A DNA stretch of 64,000 nucleotides, taken from NCBI RefSeq assembly GCF_900230195.1, contig NZ_OCNE01000022.1, positions 42,107-106,106 of the forward strand, given 5' to 3'. The translations under genes and the position numbers were made by a program. Origin of the DNA: Streptomyces zhaozhouensis. Its GTDB lineage: Bacteria; Actinomycetota; Actinomycetes; Streptomycetales; Streptomycetaceae. The notes under the pieces were generated by a model. That model saw only the letters and a list, made by a program, of their open reading frames with translations. It searched no databases and was not told the DNA's origin. Shown in pieces: positions 17,963-27,573 of this stretch; position 1 is the stretch's first letter; each line of letters begins with the position of its first letter.

Positions 17963-19054
17963 TCAGGTGCCCCAGTAGAGCGTCTCGGCGCGCAGATAGG
18001 TGACGGTGATCGGCTCGTCCCCGTAGTGGGCCAACTCCACCCGCAGCCGGCGCGATCCGGAGAGATGGCCGTTCCACGCGTAGGTGAAGTGGGCGTCGCC
18101 GCCGTCGTGCACCGGGGAGTTGATCGGCATCCCGCCGCTGCGCTCCCAGCCGCCGCCCTTCTTCTCCGCGTAGTGCGCCACCCGGATCTGGAGCTCCTGA
18201 CCCCGGCTGAGCCCGGTGGCCCGGACCGCGACGGTGGTGGAGTAGAAGCAGGCGCCGAAGGCGATGGACGGCTCGGCGTCCTTGGTCTGCCACTCCTTGC
18301 CGTCGTGCTTCCGGTCGAACCTGACGGTCGTCCAGGAGCCGGGCTCCACGGTCTGCGTGTAGTCGCCCGTGGTGCCGTACAGGGTCCGCTTGGGCACGTC
18401 GTCCTCCTCTGTGGGCGGCGCGGAGCCGCCCGGACTCCAATCCGCCGCGTTCTTCAGGCGTTCGCTGACCCGCTTGCGAATGTCGCCCATGGAGATTCCA
18501 GGACCGCGCGGGTCGACCTTCCCCGGCTGCCATTCGACATGGCCGATGACGGAGGTGTCGCCGGACTTCCCCCAGCCGTGGGCGCGGCAGATGGCAGCGG
18601 AGGCACGGACGATGGCCTCGACCTGGGCGGCGGGCCAGGGGTCCTTGTTGTCCCCGAGATTGACGCACTCGAAGCCGTAGAAACGGGCGTTGCCGTCGGT
18701 GTCCGCGCTCTTGTCGGCGGGCAGGGCGCGCTCGTCGATAACCGCTTGGAGCACGTCGCCGTCGCCGGAACCCGCGTGGTTCGCCCGGCCGTTGCCGACC
18801 AGGTACACGGTGCCGTCCTTGGCGATCACGCCGTGGCACAGCGGCCCCGGCAGATCCGATCTGCCCTTGTAGCAGAGGTCGACGGAGCCGGAGGTGCCCG
18901 AGGTCACGGTGTGGTGGATCATCACCCCGTGCACCGGGCCCCAGGCGCCGGCGCCATTGCGGTTGTGGGTGCGCCAGCTCTCGTATTCGACGATTTTCAC
19001 GCCCTCGTCCTTGAGGGCCCTCACCAGTTTGTCGGCGGAGAGCGGAGATGCCAT
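17963..19054 (-). CDS. N-acetylmuramoyl-L-alanine amidase, two-domain, leaderless
   Basis: A 363-residue protein with an N-terminal Amidase_2/PGRP domain (about residues 20-205). It contains VMIHHTVTSGT with the first zinc His, the PLCHGVIAKDGTVY stretch, GNGRANHAGSG, and the VIGHVEWQPGKVDPRG segment with the remaining His. A C-terminal domain of about 140 residues, Tyr/Thr-rich and probably beta-sandwich, follows a Pro/Glu linker. There is no signal peptide, which is more usual for phage endolysins than for host remodelling enzymes. The start ATG 19054 has an excellent AGGAGGGTC ribosome site. It may be a domesticated phage lysin, though no other phage gene is seen nearby. Confidence 0.85.
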   Translation of the reverse strand: MASPLSADKLVRALKDEGVKIVEYESWRTHNRNGAGAWGPVHGVMIHHTVTSGTSGSVDLCYKGRSDLPGPLCHGVIAKDGTVYLVGNGRANHAGSGDGDVLQAVIDERALPADKSADTDGNARFYGFECVNLGDNKDPWPAAQVEAIVRASAAICRAHGWGKSGDTSVIGHVEWQPGKVDPRGPGISMGDIRKRVSERLKNAADWSPGGSAPPTEEDDVPKRTLYGTTGDYTQTVEPGSWTTVRFDRKHDGKEWQTKDAEPSIAFGACFYSTTVAVRATGLSRGQELQIRVAHYAEKKGGGWERSGGMPINSPVHDGGDAHFTYAWNGHLSGSRRLRVELAHYGDEPITVTYLRAETLYWGT

Positions 19055-19293
19055 GCGGTGACCCTCCTGGAATTCCTCGACTCTCCCGCAGGGTATTCCC
19101 GTTGGGGCCGCCGGCACGCTCACTGTCCGAGGTTCCCCACAGGTTGTTCGTCGCTTTTCCACTTCCGTTCGCGCGCCTCCGATGCGTGCTCGGGGAAGTT
19201 CCGCCGCTGTTCGGTCGGGCGTCGTTTCCGCTCCCCGGGCGCCACACGGAAGGGGACCACAGTTTCTGCCCGAGCCCTACCAAGGAGGAACGT

Positions 19294-20235
19294 ATGACTG
19301 TGACGCGGAGAGCGGTGCTGGGCGCGGCCGGAGCCGGTGGACTGGTGACGGCGGGTGCCGCGTTCCAGGCGCCGGGGGCGTGGGCGCGGGAGGCGGACGC
19401 CGAGGAGCGGGGTCAGGGGCGCGCGGTCATCGGCCGCGCGCGGGGTGACCGGCTGCACGTCGTCTCGTTCAACATCAGGATGGACGCCGGGGCGGCGCCC
19501 GGGACGCCGGACTCCTGGACCGACCGCCGCCCGGTGCTGGCCCGCTTTCTCGCGCGCGAGCGGCCCACCGTGCTCGGTGTGCAGGAGGCGCTGTACCACC
19601 AGGTCAAGCAGGTGGACGCGGATCTGCCGAAGGGGTACGACTGGATCGGCCTCGGCCGTGAGGGCGGTGGCCGGGGCGAGTTCATGGGCATCTACTACGA
19701 CGCCGACCGGCTGGAACCGCTCGACTTCGACCACTTCTGGCTGTCGGACACCCCGAACGTGATCGGCTCCGCCAGTTGGGGCAACTCGGTGATCCGGATG
19801 ACGACCTGGGTGCGCTTCCTCGACCGGCGCACCGAGCGGGAGTTCATCCATGTCAACACGCACTTCGACCACCAGTCGGAGAACGCGCGGCAGCGCTCGG
19901 CCGCCCTGGTCGCGGAGCGGGTCGCCGGCTTCGGGGCCGACGTGCCCGTCGTGCTGACCGGCGACTTCAACACGCCGGCCGGCACCTCCGAGTCCTACCG
20001 GCTGCTGGTCACCGACGGCGGCCTCGTCGACACCTGGGACGCCGGCCGGCGCGTGACCCGTGACTGGGGCACCTTCCCGGGCTACGAGGACCCGGTGCCC
20101 GGCGGCGACCGCATCGACTGGGTGCTGGCGGGCGGCCCCGTCGAGGTGCTCAGGGTGGCGATCAACACCTACCGGGAGAACGGCCGTTACCCCTCCGACC
20201 ACGCCCCGGTGCAGGCGGAGATCCGGCTGGGCTGA
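19294..20235 (+). CDS. exported endonuclease/exonuclease/phosphatase-fold protein
   Basis: A 313-residue protein with a Tat signal (TRRAVLGAAGAGGLVTAGAA, cleavage after AWA). The mature part has the DNase I-like metal-dependent hydrolase fold: VVSFNIRMD (Asn), GVQEAL (metal Glu), the His of VNTHFDHQ, VVLTGDFNTPAG (Asp and Asn) and the terminal RYPSDHAPVQAEI with catalytic Asp-His. All catalytic positions are present. Substrates in this family range from DNA to phosphodiesters and phospholipids, so the exact role is open. The ribosome site AAGGAGGAA precedes ATG 19294. It is divergent from the two-domain amidase and converges with dps. Confidence 0.88.
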   Translation: MTVTRRAVLGAAGAGGLVTAGAAFQAPGAWAREADAEERGQGRAVIGRARGDRLHVVSFNIRMDAGAAPGTPDSWTDRRPVLARFLARERPTVLGVQEALYHQVKQVDADLPKGYDWIGLGREGGGRGEFMGIYYDADRLEPLDFDHFWLSDTPNVIGSASWGNSVIRMTTWVRFLDRRTEREFIHVNTHFDHQSENARQRSAALVAERVAGFGADVPVVLTGDFNTPAGTSESYRLLVTDGGLVDTWDAGRRVTRDWGTFPGYEDPVPGGDRIDWVLAGGPVEVLRVAINTYRENGRYPSDHAPVQAEIRLG

Positions 20236-20320
20236 GCGGGTGGCCTGCCGGCCGGTTGCCGTGCCTACCCACCGCGGTACCGGCGGCCCGGTGGTCGAGC
20301 GCAGCCCGCCACCCAGCACT

Positions 20321-20382
20321 CGCGCGGTTCCCCGCGCCCCCAGACCGCCCACCGGCGACGAAGGGGTGCGGGGAACCGCGCG
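20321..20382. repeat. 15-bp inverted repeat, AGTTCCCCGCGC-family element
   Basis: CGCGCGGTTCCCCGC (20321-20335) is the exact complement of 20368-20382, with a 32-nt loop. The core GGTTCCCCGCGCC resembles the 43-bp array unit at 14180-14363. It lies between two convergent genes and could act as a terminator. Confidence 0.75.
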
Positions 20383-20411
20383 GGCGCCCCGGCGTCAGGG
20401 CGAGGGCGACG

Positions 20412-20440
20412 GACCACCGCGCCACGTTGGCACGGTGGTC
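20412..20440 (-). terminator. hairpin after dps
   Basis: GACCACCGCGCCA (20412-20424) pairs with 20428-20440, with one mismatch and a 3-nt loop. It starts 17 bp past the dps stop. Confidence 0.65.
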
Positions 20441-20456
20441 GCCCGACCGGGGCTTC

Positions 20457-20930
20457 TCAGGCGGCGTTCTCCGCCTGGAACATCCAGTGGTGCTTCTCCA
20501 GGTCCTTGGTGATCTCGATCAGCACGTCCTCGCTCACCGAGTCGACCGGGCCGACCTCCTCAAGGCGCTCCCGCATCCGCACGATCACCGCGCCCAGGGC
20601 GTCCACCAGGGTGCGCACGGCGTCCGCGTCGCGCTGCCAGCCCTCGGCGACCGAGGCGATGCCGGTGGTCGCGGCCACCGTGGCGGCCCGGCCGTCCGGC
20701 GGCACGCCCAGCGCGGCCGAACGCTCGGCGACGGTGTCCGAGTGGCCGCGCGCGGTGGTGACCACCTCGTCGAGCTGGAGGTGGATCGAGCGGAAGCGCG
20801 GGCCGACCACGTTCCAGTGGGTCTGCTTGGCGACCAGCGAAAGGTCGACGAGGTCCACGAGCGCCCCCTGCAGCGCCTCGCCCACGATCTTCAGGGTGCT
20901 GTCGGGGAGCGTGCTCCTCACGGTGCTCAT
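20457..20930 (-). CDS. dps: Dps ferritin-like DNA-protection protein
   Basis: A 157-residue four-helix-bundle protein of the Dps family, which oxidises and stores iron in a dodecamer and shields DNA during stationary phase or peroxide stress. The ferroxidase signature is clear: AKQTHWNVVGPRFRSIHLQL (His and downstream His), then LDEVVTTARGHSDTVAERSAALG, which carries the Asp/Glu ligands. The C-terminal helix ends in KHHWMFQAENA. Length is normal and there is no Lys-rich tail, so DNA binding is not guaranteed. It is monocistronic and flanked by hairpins. Streptomyces usually carry several Dps paralogues; this one cannot be matched to a named copy. Confidence 0.92.
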   Translation of the reverse strand: MSTVRSTLPDSTLKIVGEALQGALVDLVDLSLVAKQTHWNVVGPRFRSIHLQLDEVVTTARGHSDTVAERSAALGVPPDGRAATVAATTGIASVAEGWQRDADAVRTLVDALGAVIVRMRERLEEVGPVDSVSEDVLIEITKDLEKHHWMFQAENAA

Positions 20931-21131
20931 GCTGTGGCTCTCCTCTCCCCGGCCACGACGCCCCGGCCGCCCGGGGCGCGCGCCGGAGGCGCGTGGATCC
21001 TTCCGGGTACCCCGAAGGCGCGAGGTTACCCGTGCCGGCGTGTGACGTTCGCCGCACGGGCGGTGCCGACGCGGGGCGCCGCCGGCGAAACGGGGCGCGC
21101 CAGGGGGCGCGCGTGAGGGCGGGCGAAGCGT

Positions 21132-21902
21132 TCAGTAGGCGCGCGGGTAGCCGTAGCCGCGCCGGTCGCCGGCGGGGGCGCGGCCGAGGGCCGGGGCGTC
21201 GCGCTCGTAGAACGGGCGGGTGTTGGCCCGCAGCCACATCGCCACCGGGTCGTAGCCGTCCGCCATCGCCACGGTGCCCACGGCCAGCCCCTCGGGCACC
21301 TCGGTGATCGCCTCGCGCATCATGGCGCGCACGGCCTCGGCCCCGTTCTCCGGCGGGCCGTCCACGTCGAGGCCGATGGCCAGATAGGAGACGCCAAGGG
21401 CGGGGCGCACCCAGGCGCGCCACAGCGCGCGGAGCACCGGCGTGCGCTGTCCCAGGGCGACGAGTCGCGCGTAGAACGACTCGACGCCGACGCTGGGCTC
21501 GCTGATCCGCAGCGGCCCGGCCGGCAGCCGGTCCAGGCCGCCGGCGATCCGCCGCAGGTCGAGCCAGGGCACGCCGAGGCCGCCGCCCGGGGCGTGCGGG
21601 TTGAGCCACAGCCCCCAGTGGTCGGGGTAGAGCGCGGCGGCGATGTCCCGGCCAGGCACCACCTCGTAGGCGCGGTTCCAGCCGCTGGCGGTGAGCTCCG
21701 GGCCGGAGGTGACACAGGGCGCGTAGCCGTGGCCCGCCACCTCTATGCCGCCGTAGTGGGCGTCCGGCTCACCCGGGTCGCCCTGCCACAGCAGCATCCA
21801 CAGCTCGCTGTCGGCCAGGGCCCGCAGCAGCGCCTCGTAGGTGTCCAACCGGTCCGGCGTCACCCGGGCGAGCAGTTCCTCGACCGCCTCTCCCGCACTC
21901 AC
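21132..21902 (-). CDS. SseB-like protein
   Basis: A 256-residue protein starting at GTG 21902 behind GAGGAGGAC. It resembles the SseB (enhanced serine sensitivity) family, with a C-terminal half containing LAIGLDVDGPPENGAE and a closing VAMWLRANTRPFYER block that also ends the neighbouring gene's product. SseB is named for an effect on serine sensitivity in E. coli and its biochemical role is unknown. The position beside serine/glycine catabolism genes (gcvT, gcvH, sdaA) fits a role near serine metabolism, but that is only association. The two SseB-like genes are in tandem on the minus strand, 107 bp apart. Confidence 0.7.
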   Translation of the reverse strand: MSAGEAVEELLARVTPDRLDTYEALLRALADSELWMLLWQGDPGEPDAHYGGIEVAGHGYAPCVTSGPELTASGWNRAYEVVPGRDIAAALYPDHWGLWLNPHAPGGGLGVPWLDLRRIAGGLDRLPAGPLRISEPSVGVESFYARLVALGQRTPVLRALWRAWVRPALGVSYLAIGLDVDGPPENGAEAVRAMMREAITEVPEGLAVGTVAMADGYDPVAMWLRANTRPFYERDAPALGRAPAGDRRGYGYPRAY

Positions 21903-22009
21903 CTGGGCCCGTCCTCCTCGCGTATGGGCACACACGGTCGGCACCCACGGGCGCCCGCCCCGCACAGCAGCTTGCGAGCCGGCGCCCGCGCTGACAAGGT
22001 GACCCGTGC

Positions 22010-22777
22010 TCAGGCGGCACGTGAGTAGAACGGCGCCACACACTCCCGCAGCCAGTCCACCACCGGGTCCTGCGCGGCGTCCAACAGCACCAGTTGCACC
22101 GGCCACTTGACCGCCTCCCTGGCCAGCGCGCGGCCGAGCGCCGCGTTGACGTCCTCCCGGATCCGGTCGTCGACCCGGTCCAGCTCCACACCGACGAAGA
22201 GCGACGGCTCGGCGCCCTCCGCGCTCGCCAGCCCGCGCCGCGCGGTGCGCACATACCCCAGTCCCTCCAGCTCGGTGCCGGCCGCTCGCAGGAAGTCGAC
22301 CGGTTCCTCCTGCCAGTCGGGCTGGAAGAGGCGCATCCGTGCCCCCGACGGCACCCCGGGCGGGCGTTCCCCCGGGGTGGCGCGGCACATCTCGGCGACG
22401 CCGGCGGGCGGCACCGGGATGCCGATCGTTCCGCCCGGGTTGACGGCGATGCCGACCCCCGGGGGCAGCCCGCGCGCGAACTCCCAGGCCGGGGAGACGG
22501 TGAACGGCATGTGCGAGGCGCCGCCCACGTGCAGTTGCTCGGCCGAGCTGAAGACCGGGACGTAGACGCCGCCGGCCAGGTCGATGGTGGGGAGGTTCAG
22601 CGTTTTGGACTCCGGGCCGCCGCCCTCGGGCAGCGGGACCCACAGCGCGCTGCGGGAGAGCAGCTTCAGAAGCCGGGGCGCGGCGTCCGGGACGCCGACC
22701 GAGGCGGCCAGCGCCTCCTCCAACTCGTTGCCCGGCCAGCCGCCGCCGTATCCAGGCCCCACCCTGCCCACGCTCAT
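22010..22777 (-). CDS. SseB family protein
   Basis: A 255-residue protein (ATG 22777) with an N-terminal SseB domain: NELEEALAASVGVPDAAPRL, ALWVPLPEGG, VYVPVFSSAEQL, then GIAVNPGG. The C-terminal SseB domain contains VGVELDRVDDRIREDVNAAL and ends DWLRECVAPFYSRA. The order of these stretches is typical of Streptomyces proteins annotated as enhanced serine sensitivity protein SseB. No enzyme motif is present. It diverges from the glycine-riboswitch/gcvT unit, and its downstream neighbour appears to be a diverged relative, so the pair may be an old duplication. Confidence 0.78.
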   Translation of the reverse strand: MSVGRVGPGYGGGWPGNELEEALAASVGVPDAAPRLLKLLSRSALWVPLPEGGGPESKTLNLPTIDLAGGVYVPVFSSAEQLHVGGASHMPFTVSPAWEFARGLPPGVGIAVNPGGTIGIPVPPAGVAEMCRATPGERPPGVPSGARMRLFQPDWQEEPVDFLRAAGTELEGLGYVRTARRGLASAEGAEPSLFVGVELDRVDDRIREDVNAALGRALAREAVKWPVQLVLLDAAQDPVVDWLRECVAPFYSRAA

Positions 22778-22987
22778 CGCGCCCTGCCTTCCCTGCCTCA
22801 CCTGGAGCGGAGTCGCTCTCCTCGCCGCTCCCCCAAACCCTGCCCGGCCATACCGGGGGCCGACGCGCGGCACGGGTGACGGCCCGCGCGAACGGCCCGA
22901 CCGAACCCTAACGGTGATCGCCTCCCTCCCCGCCGGGCATCCGTGCGATGATGGCCGCGTCACAACCGCATACCGGCCGTTCGACCT

Positions 22988-23180
22988 CGCGCGGGAGAGT
23001 CCCCGGTGCGCCCGGGGCGCCGAAGGAGCAAGTCCTCCCTTGAATCTCTCAGGCCCCGTCACCGCGCGCGGAAGGCAAGTCTGAAAAGCGGGTCGCCAGC
23101 CGGCGCACCCCACCCACGGTGCAAGCCGTCGGCCCCTCGGGTCGCGGCGAACCTCTCAGGTGCCGATGACAGAGGGGGAG
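22988..23180 (+). promoter_or_regulatory. tandem glycine riboswitch upstream of gcvT
   Basis: Two aptamer-like units precede gcvT. The first runs from GCGGGAGAGTCC through GCCGAAGGAGCAAG and TGAATCTCTCAGGC (about 22990-23053). The second runs from about 23100 through GGCGAACCTCTCAGGTGCC to ATGACAGAGGGGGAGG (about 23180). The paired GAATCTCTCAGGC-type core blocks and the closing GACAGAGG are hallmarks of the glycine riboswitch class. In actinomycetes it turns on glycine-cleavage genes when glycine is abundant. The element ends about 57 nt before the gcvT ATG; the exact 5' limit and switching mode cannot be fixed by eye. Confidence 0.9.
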
Positions 23181-23236
23181 GGCCCGACGCGCGACCGCGC
23201 GTCGCCAGCCGCCCGCCGCCTGACTGGAGCCCGTTG

Positions 23237-24352
23237 ATGTCCGACCCCTCACGCGTGACCGCGCTGGACGCCGTGCACCGCGCGCTCGGCGCCACCATGA
23301 CCGACTTCGCCGGCTGGTCCATGCCGCTGCGCTACGGCAGCGAGCGCGCCGAACACCAGGCCGTGCGGACGGCCGTCGGCCTCTTCGACCTCTCCCACAT
23401 GGGCGAGATCGCCGTCACGGGCCGCGAGGCGGCCGCGCTGCTGGACCACGCGCTGGTCGGGCGGCTGTCGGCGGTCAGGCCAGGCCGCGCCCGCTACACC
23501 ATGATCTGCGCGGCCGGCGGCGGCATCCTGGACGACCTGATCGTCTACCGGCTGGCCGACGAGGAGTTCCTGGTGGTGGCGAACGCCGCCAACGCCGAGC
23601 GGGTGCTGGCGGAGCTGCGCGAGCGCGGCGCCGGGTTCGCCGCCGAGGTGCGGGACGACCGGGACGCCTACGCGCTGGTCGCGCTCCAGGGGCCGGCCGC
23701 CGCCGGGGTGCTGGCCCGGCTGACGGAGGCGGACCTGTCGGGGCTGCGGTACTACGCGAGCCTGCCGGCCGAGGTCGCCGGGCGGAAGGTGCTGGTCGCG
23801 CGCACCGGGTACACCGGTGAGGACGGCTTCGAGCTGTTCTGCGCCCCGGACGACGCCGAGCCGCTGTGGGCCGCGCTGACCGAGGCGGGCGCCGAGGACG
23901 GGCTGGTGCCCTGCGGGCTCTCCTGCCGGGACACGCTGCGCCTGGAGGCGGGGATGCCGCTCTACGGGCACGAACTCTCCGAGGCCACCACGCCGTTCGA
24001 CGCCGGTCTCGGGCGGGTCGTCAAGTTCGAGAAGGAGGGCGACTTCGTGGGGCGCGCGGCGTTGGAACGCGCCGCCGAGCGCGCCGCGAGCGACCCGCCA
24101 CGGGTACTCGTGGGGCTCGTGACCGGCGAGCGGCGCGTGCCGCGCGCCGGGTACCCGGTGGTGGCCGCCGACGGCACGGTGATCGGCGAGGTCACCTCGG
24201 GCGCCCCCTCCCCCACGCTGGGCAGGCCGATCGCCATGGCCTACGTGGACGCCTCGCACGCCGCGCCCGGCACCGAGGGTGTCGCCGTCGAGGTCCGGGG
24301 CACGGCGGTCCCGCACGAGGTGGTCGCCCTGCCGTTCTACCGGCGCGACTGA
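23237..24352 (+). CDS. gcvT: glycine cleavage system T protein (aminomethyltransferase)
   Basis: GcvT releases ammonia from aminomethyl-lipoyl-H-protein and passes the methylene group to tetrahydrofolate. The 371-residue product has family hallmarks: FAGWSMPLRYGSERAEHQAVR, GLFDLSHMGEI, the catalytic-Asp region GILDDLIVYR, ALQGPAA, RTGYTGEDGFELF and the folate-binding CRDTLRLEAGMPLYGHEL. The start ATG 23237 follows the second riboswitch unit. The gene is first in gcvT-gcvH-sdaA; gcvP is not in the window. Confidence 0.97.
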   Translation: MSDPSRVTALDAVHRALGATMTDFAGWSMPLRYGSERAEHQAVRTAVGLFDLSHMGEIAVTGREAAALLDHALVGRLSAVRPGRARYTMICAAGGGILDDLIVYRLADEEFLVVANAANAERVLAELRERGAGFAAEVRDDRDAYALVALQGPAAAGVLARLTEADLSGLRYYASLPAEVAGRKVLVARTGYTGEDGFELFCAPDDAEPLWAALTEAGAEDGLVPCGLSCRDTLRLEAGMPLYGHELSEATTPFDAGLGRVVKFEKEGDFVGRAALERAAERAASDPPRVLVGLVTGERRVPRAGYPVVAADGTVIGEVTSGAPSPTLGRPIAMAYVDASHAAPGTEGVAVEVRGTAVPHEVVALPFYRRD

Positions 24353-24455
24353 ACGAGCCGCCCGCCCTTCACCCGCGACGCGCGCCGCCCGGTCGCCTTC
24401 CCTCCCCTCCGCCCCTTCCGTTCCACAGCACCGCCCGAACCTGGAGAATCGCACC

Positions 24456-24839
24456 ATGAGCAACCCCCAGCACCTGCGTTACACCCGCGACCACGAGTGG
24501 CTGACCGAGACGGCCGACGGCGTGGCCACCGTCGGCATCACCGCGCACGCCTCGTCCGCCCTCGGCGACGTGGTCTACGCGCAGCTCCCCGAGGTCGGCG
24601 CGTCCGTGTCGGCCGGCTCGCCCTGCGGCGAGCTGGAGTCGACCAAGGCCATCAGCGACATCTACGCCCCCGTCAGCGGCGAGGTCACCGAGGTCAACCA
24701 GGCCGTGGCCGACGACCCGGAGCTGGTCAACTCCTCGCCCTTCGAGGACGGTTGGCTCTTCAAGGTGCGCATCGACCCGGGTGCGGAGCCCGGCGAGCTG
24801 CTCACCGCCGAGGAGTACGACGCCTTCACGGAGCAGTGA
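24456..24839 (+). CDS. gcvH: glycine cleavage system H protein
   Basis: A 127-residue lipoyl carrier that shuttles the aminomethyl arm between P, T and L proteins. The lipoylated residue is Lys64 in GELESTKAISDIYAPVSG, and the family start RYTRDHEWL and end TAEEYDAF are present. It lies 103 bp after gcvT with its own ribosome site (CTGGAGAA). Confidence 0.97.
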   Translation: MSNPQHLRYTRDHEWLTETADGVATVGITAHASSALGDVVYAQLPEVGASVSAGSPCGELESTKAISDIYAPVSGEVTEVNQAVADDPELVNSSPFEDGWLFKVRIDPGAEPGELLTAEEYDAFTEQ

Positions 24840-24846
24840 GCCGACG

Positions 24847-26229
<1,383 letters not shown>

Positions 26230-26234
26230 CGGAG

Positions 26235-26287
26235 ACGGCCCGACCGCCGCGGACGCGGGGACACCCCGCCGGGCGCGGTCGGGCCGT
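26235..26287. terminator. bidirectional hairpin between sdaA and an MFS gene
   Basis: ACGGCCCGACCGC (26235-26247) is perfectly complementary to 26275-26287. The 27-nt loop can itself form a small hairpin (GCGGGG ... CCCCGC). It separates two convergent genes and coincides with the end of the conserved block. Confidence 0.85.
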
Positions 26288-26307
26288 TGCCCGCCGTCCG
26301 CCCCCGG

Positions 26308-27564
26308 CTACGCCGTGAGGACACCGCGCTGGTGGCGGAGCGCCGCCACGACGAGGGCGACGAGGCCGGCGGTGAGAAGGGCGGTCCCCGCGACCGAGCC
26401 GGTGGCGGCGTGGACGCCGCCGAATCCGGCCACGCCCAGCGCCGCGCCCACCGCGAGACTGGTCTCTTGGAGTGCCGCGGCCCGCGCGACGTCCCGGGGA
26501 GGGACGCTGCCGAGCAGATACGCGTCCCCGGAGGCCATCGAGACGCCCACGCCCAGTCCGATCAGGAGGCTGGCCGGCCAGAGGCCGACGAACGCGGCGA
26601 CGACCAGACCGGTCGCACACGTGGCCAGGCTGACCTGGAGTACGCGCACGGGGGAAAAGCGGGACTGCACCCGGTGGAACGCGTAACTCCCGAGCGAGAC
26701 CCACAGCGCCAGAACGGATACCGGCAGGACGGAGAGAAGTGAATCCGCCGTCACGCTGAAGAGGAAGACCGATCCCGTGTAGCACGCGGAACCGACGACG
26801 AGCGCGAGCGAACAGGCGCCCAGCCGTGAGAAGGACAGCATGCGCACGTCGATGAGCGGGTCCCGGGAACGGAGTTGGCGGACGCGGAACGCCGCCAGCA
26901 CGCCGCAGCCGAGGGCGGTCGCCAGCACGCGGGCGAGCACCGGGCCGTGGCTCTGCAGCCCCGCCACGAAGAGCCCGAAGCCGACGAACGCGAGGGTCGC
27001 GGAGGCGACGTCGACCCTGGCGGCGGCCGCCTGCCCCAGGTTCACGCCGCGCAACAGGAGCGCCGCGAGCACGCACGCCACCAGGGCGACCGCCGCCGGC
27101 GCCCAGAACAGCAGCGCCTGCGCGTCGAGGTCGACGCACACCCGGCCGAGCAGCGGCCCGAGGCCGGCGCCGACGCTGTAGGTGGTGATCCACAGGGTGT
27201 ATCCCAGCGTGCGCTCCGCGGTGTTCGGCAGTCCGCCGATGACCGAGGCGACGCTGGAGACGATCAGCGCGTAGCCGAAGCCCTGAACGAAACGGGTCGC
27301 CGTCCAGGCGGCGGGCGAGTCCAGCAGCGCCGGGCCGGCGCTCGCGAACGCGAACACGAGAAGGCCGATCGCCAGCGTCACCCCGGGGCCCGTCCGCGCG
27401 CCCAGACGCGACCCGAGAACGACACACGAGGCGAGCGCGATCGTGTACCCGTCGATGAACCACATACGCCAGGAGTCGTTCAGGACCGGAAGGTCGTGAA
27501 CACCTGCGGGAACCGCGAGAAGAAGGAGCGCTTCCTCGCCAACAAGCGCCGGAAGTCGGGTCAC
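26308..27564 (-). CDS. MFS drug transporter with shortened N-terminus
   Basis: A 418-residue membrane protein with repeated hydrophobic helices, of the drug:H+ antiporter (DHA2/LfrA-like) family: WFIDGYTIALAS, ATRFVQGFGYALIVSS, GYTLWITTYSVGAGLGPLLG. Relatives usually have a first helix ending LDxTVLxxALP, then about 20 residues, then QLWIVDxY. Here HDLPVLNDS runs almost directly into WRMWFIDGY, and the charged loop motif GDRxGRRR after helix 2 is replaced by SRLGARTGPG. The protein is also shorter than the usual 480-500 residues. It may be a working variant or a decaying copy. The start GTG 27564 lacks a clear ribosome site. It is the first gene of the accessory region. Confidence 0.75.
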   Translation of the reverse strand: MTRLPALVGEEALLLLAVPAGVHDLPVLNDSWRMWFIDGYTIALASCVVLGSRLGARTGPGVTLAIGLLVFAFASAGPALLDSPAAWTATRFVQGFGYALIVSSVASVIGGLPNTAERTLGYTLWITTYSVGAGLGPLLGRVCVDLDAQALLFWAPAAVALVACVLAALLLRGVNLGQAAAARVDVASATLAFVGFGLFVAGLQSHGPVLARVLATALGCGVLAAFRVRQLRSRDPLIDVRMLSFSRLGACSLALVVGSACYTGSVFLFSVTADSLLSVLPVSVLALWVSLGSYAFHRVQSRFSPVRVLQVSLATCATGLVVAAFVGLWPASLLIGLGVGVSMASGDAYLLGSVPPRDVARAAALQETSLAVGAALGVAGFGGVHAATGSVAGTALLTAGLVALVVAALRHQRGVLTA

Positions 27565-27573
27565 TCCGACTGA

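Noticed and set aside
17015..19054. prophage remnant suspected from two amidases
   Set aside because: No integrase, structural, terminase or attachment sequences nearby; neighbours are housekeeping genes.
17916..19283. long frame upstream of the 58-residue protein
   Set aside because: Overlaps the two-domain amidase in another frame; only the last 58 codons look like protein.
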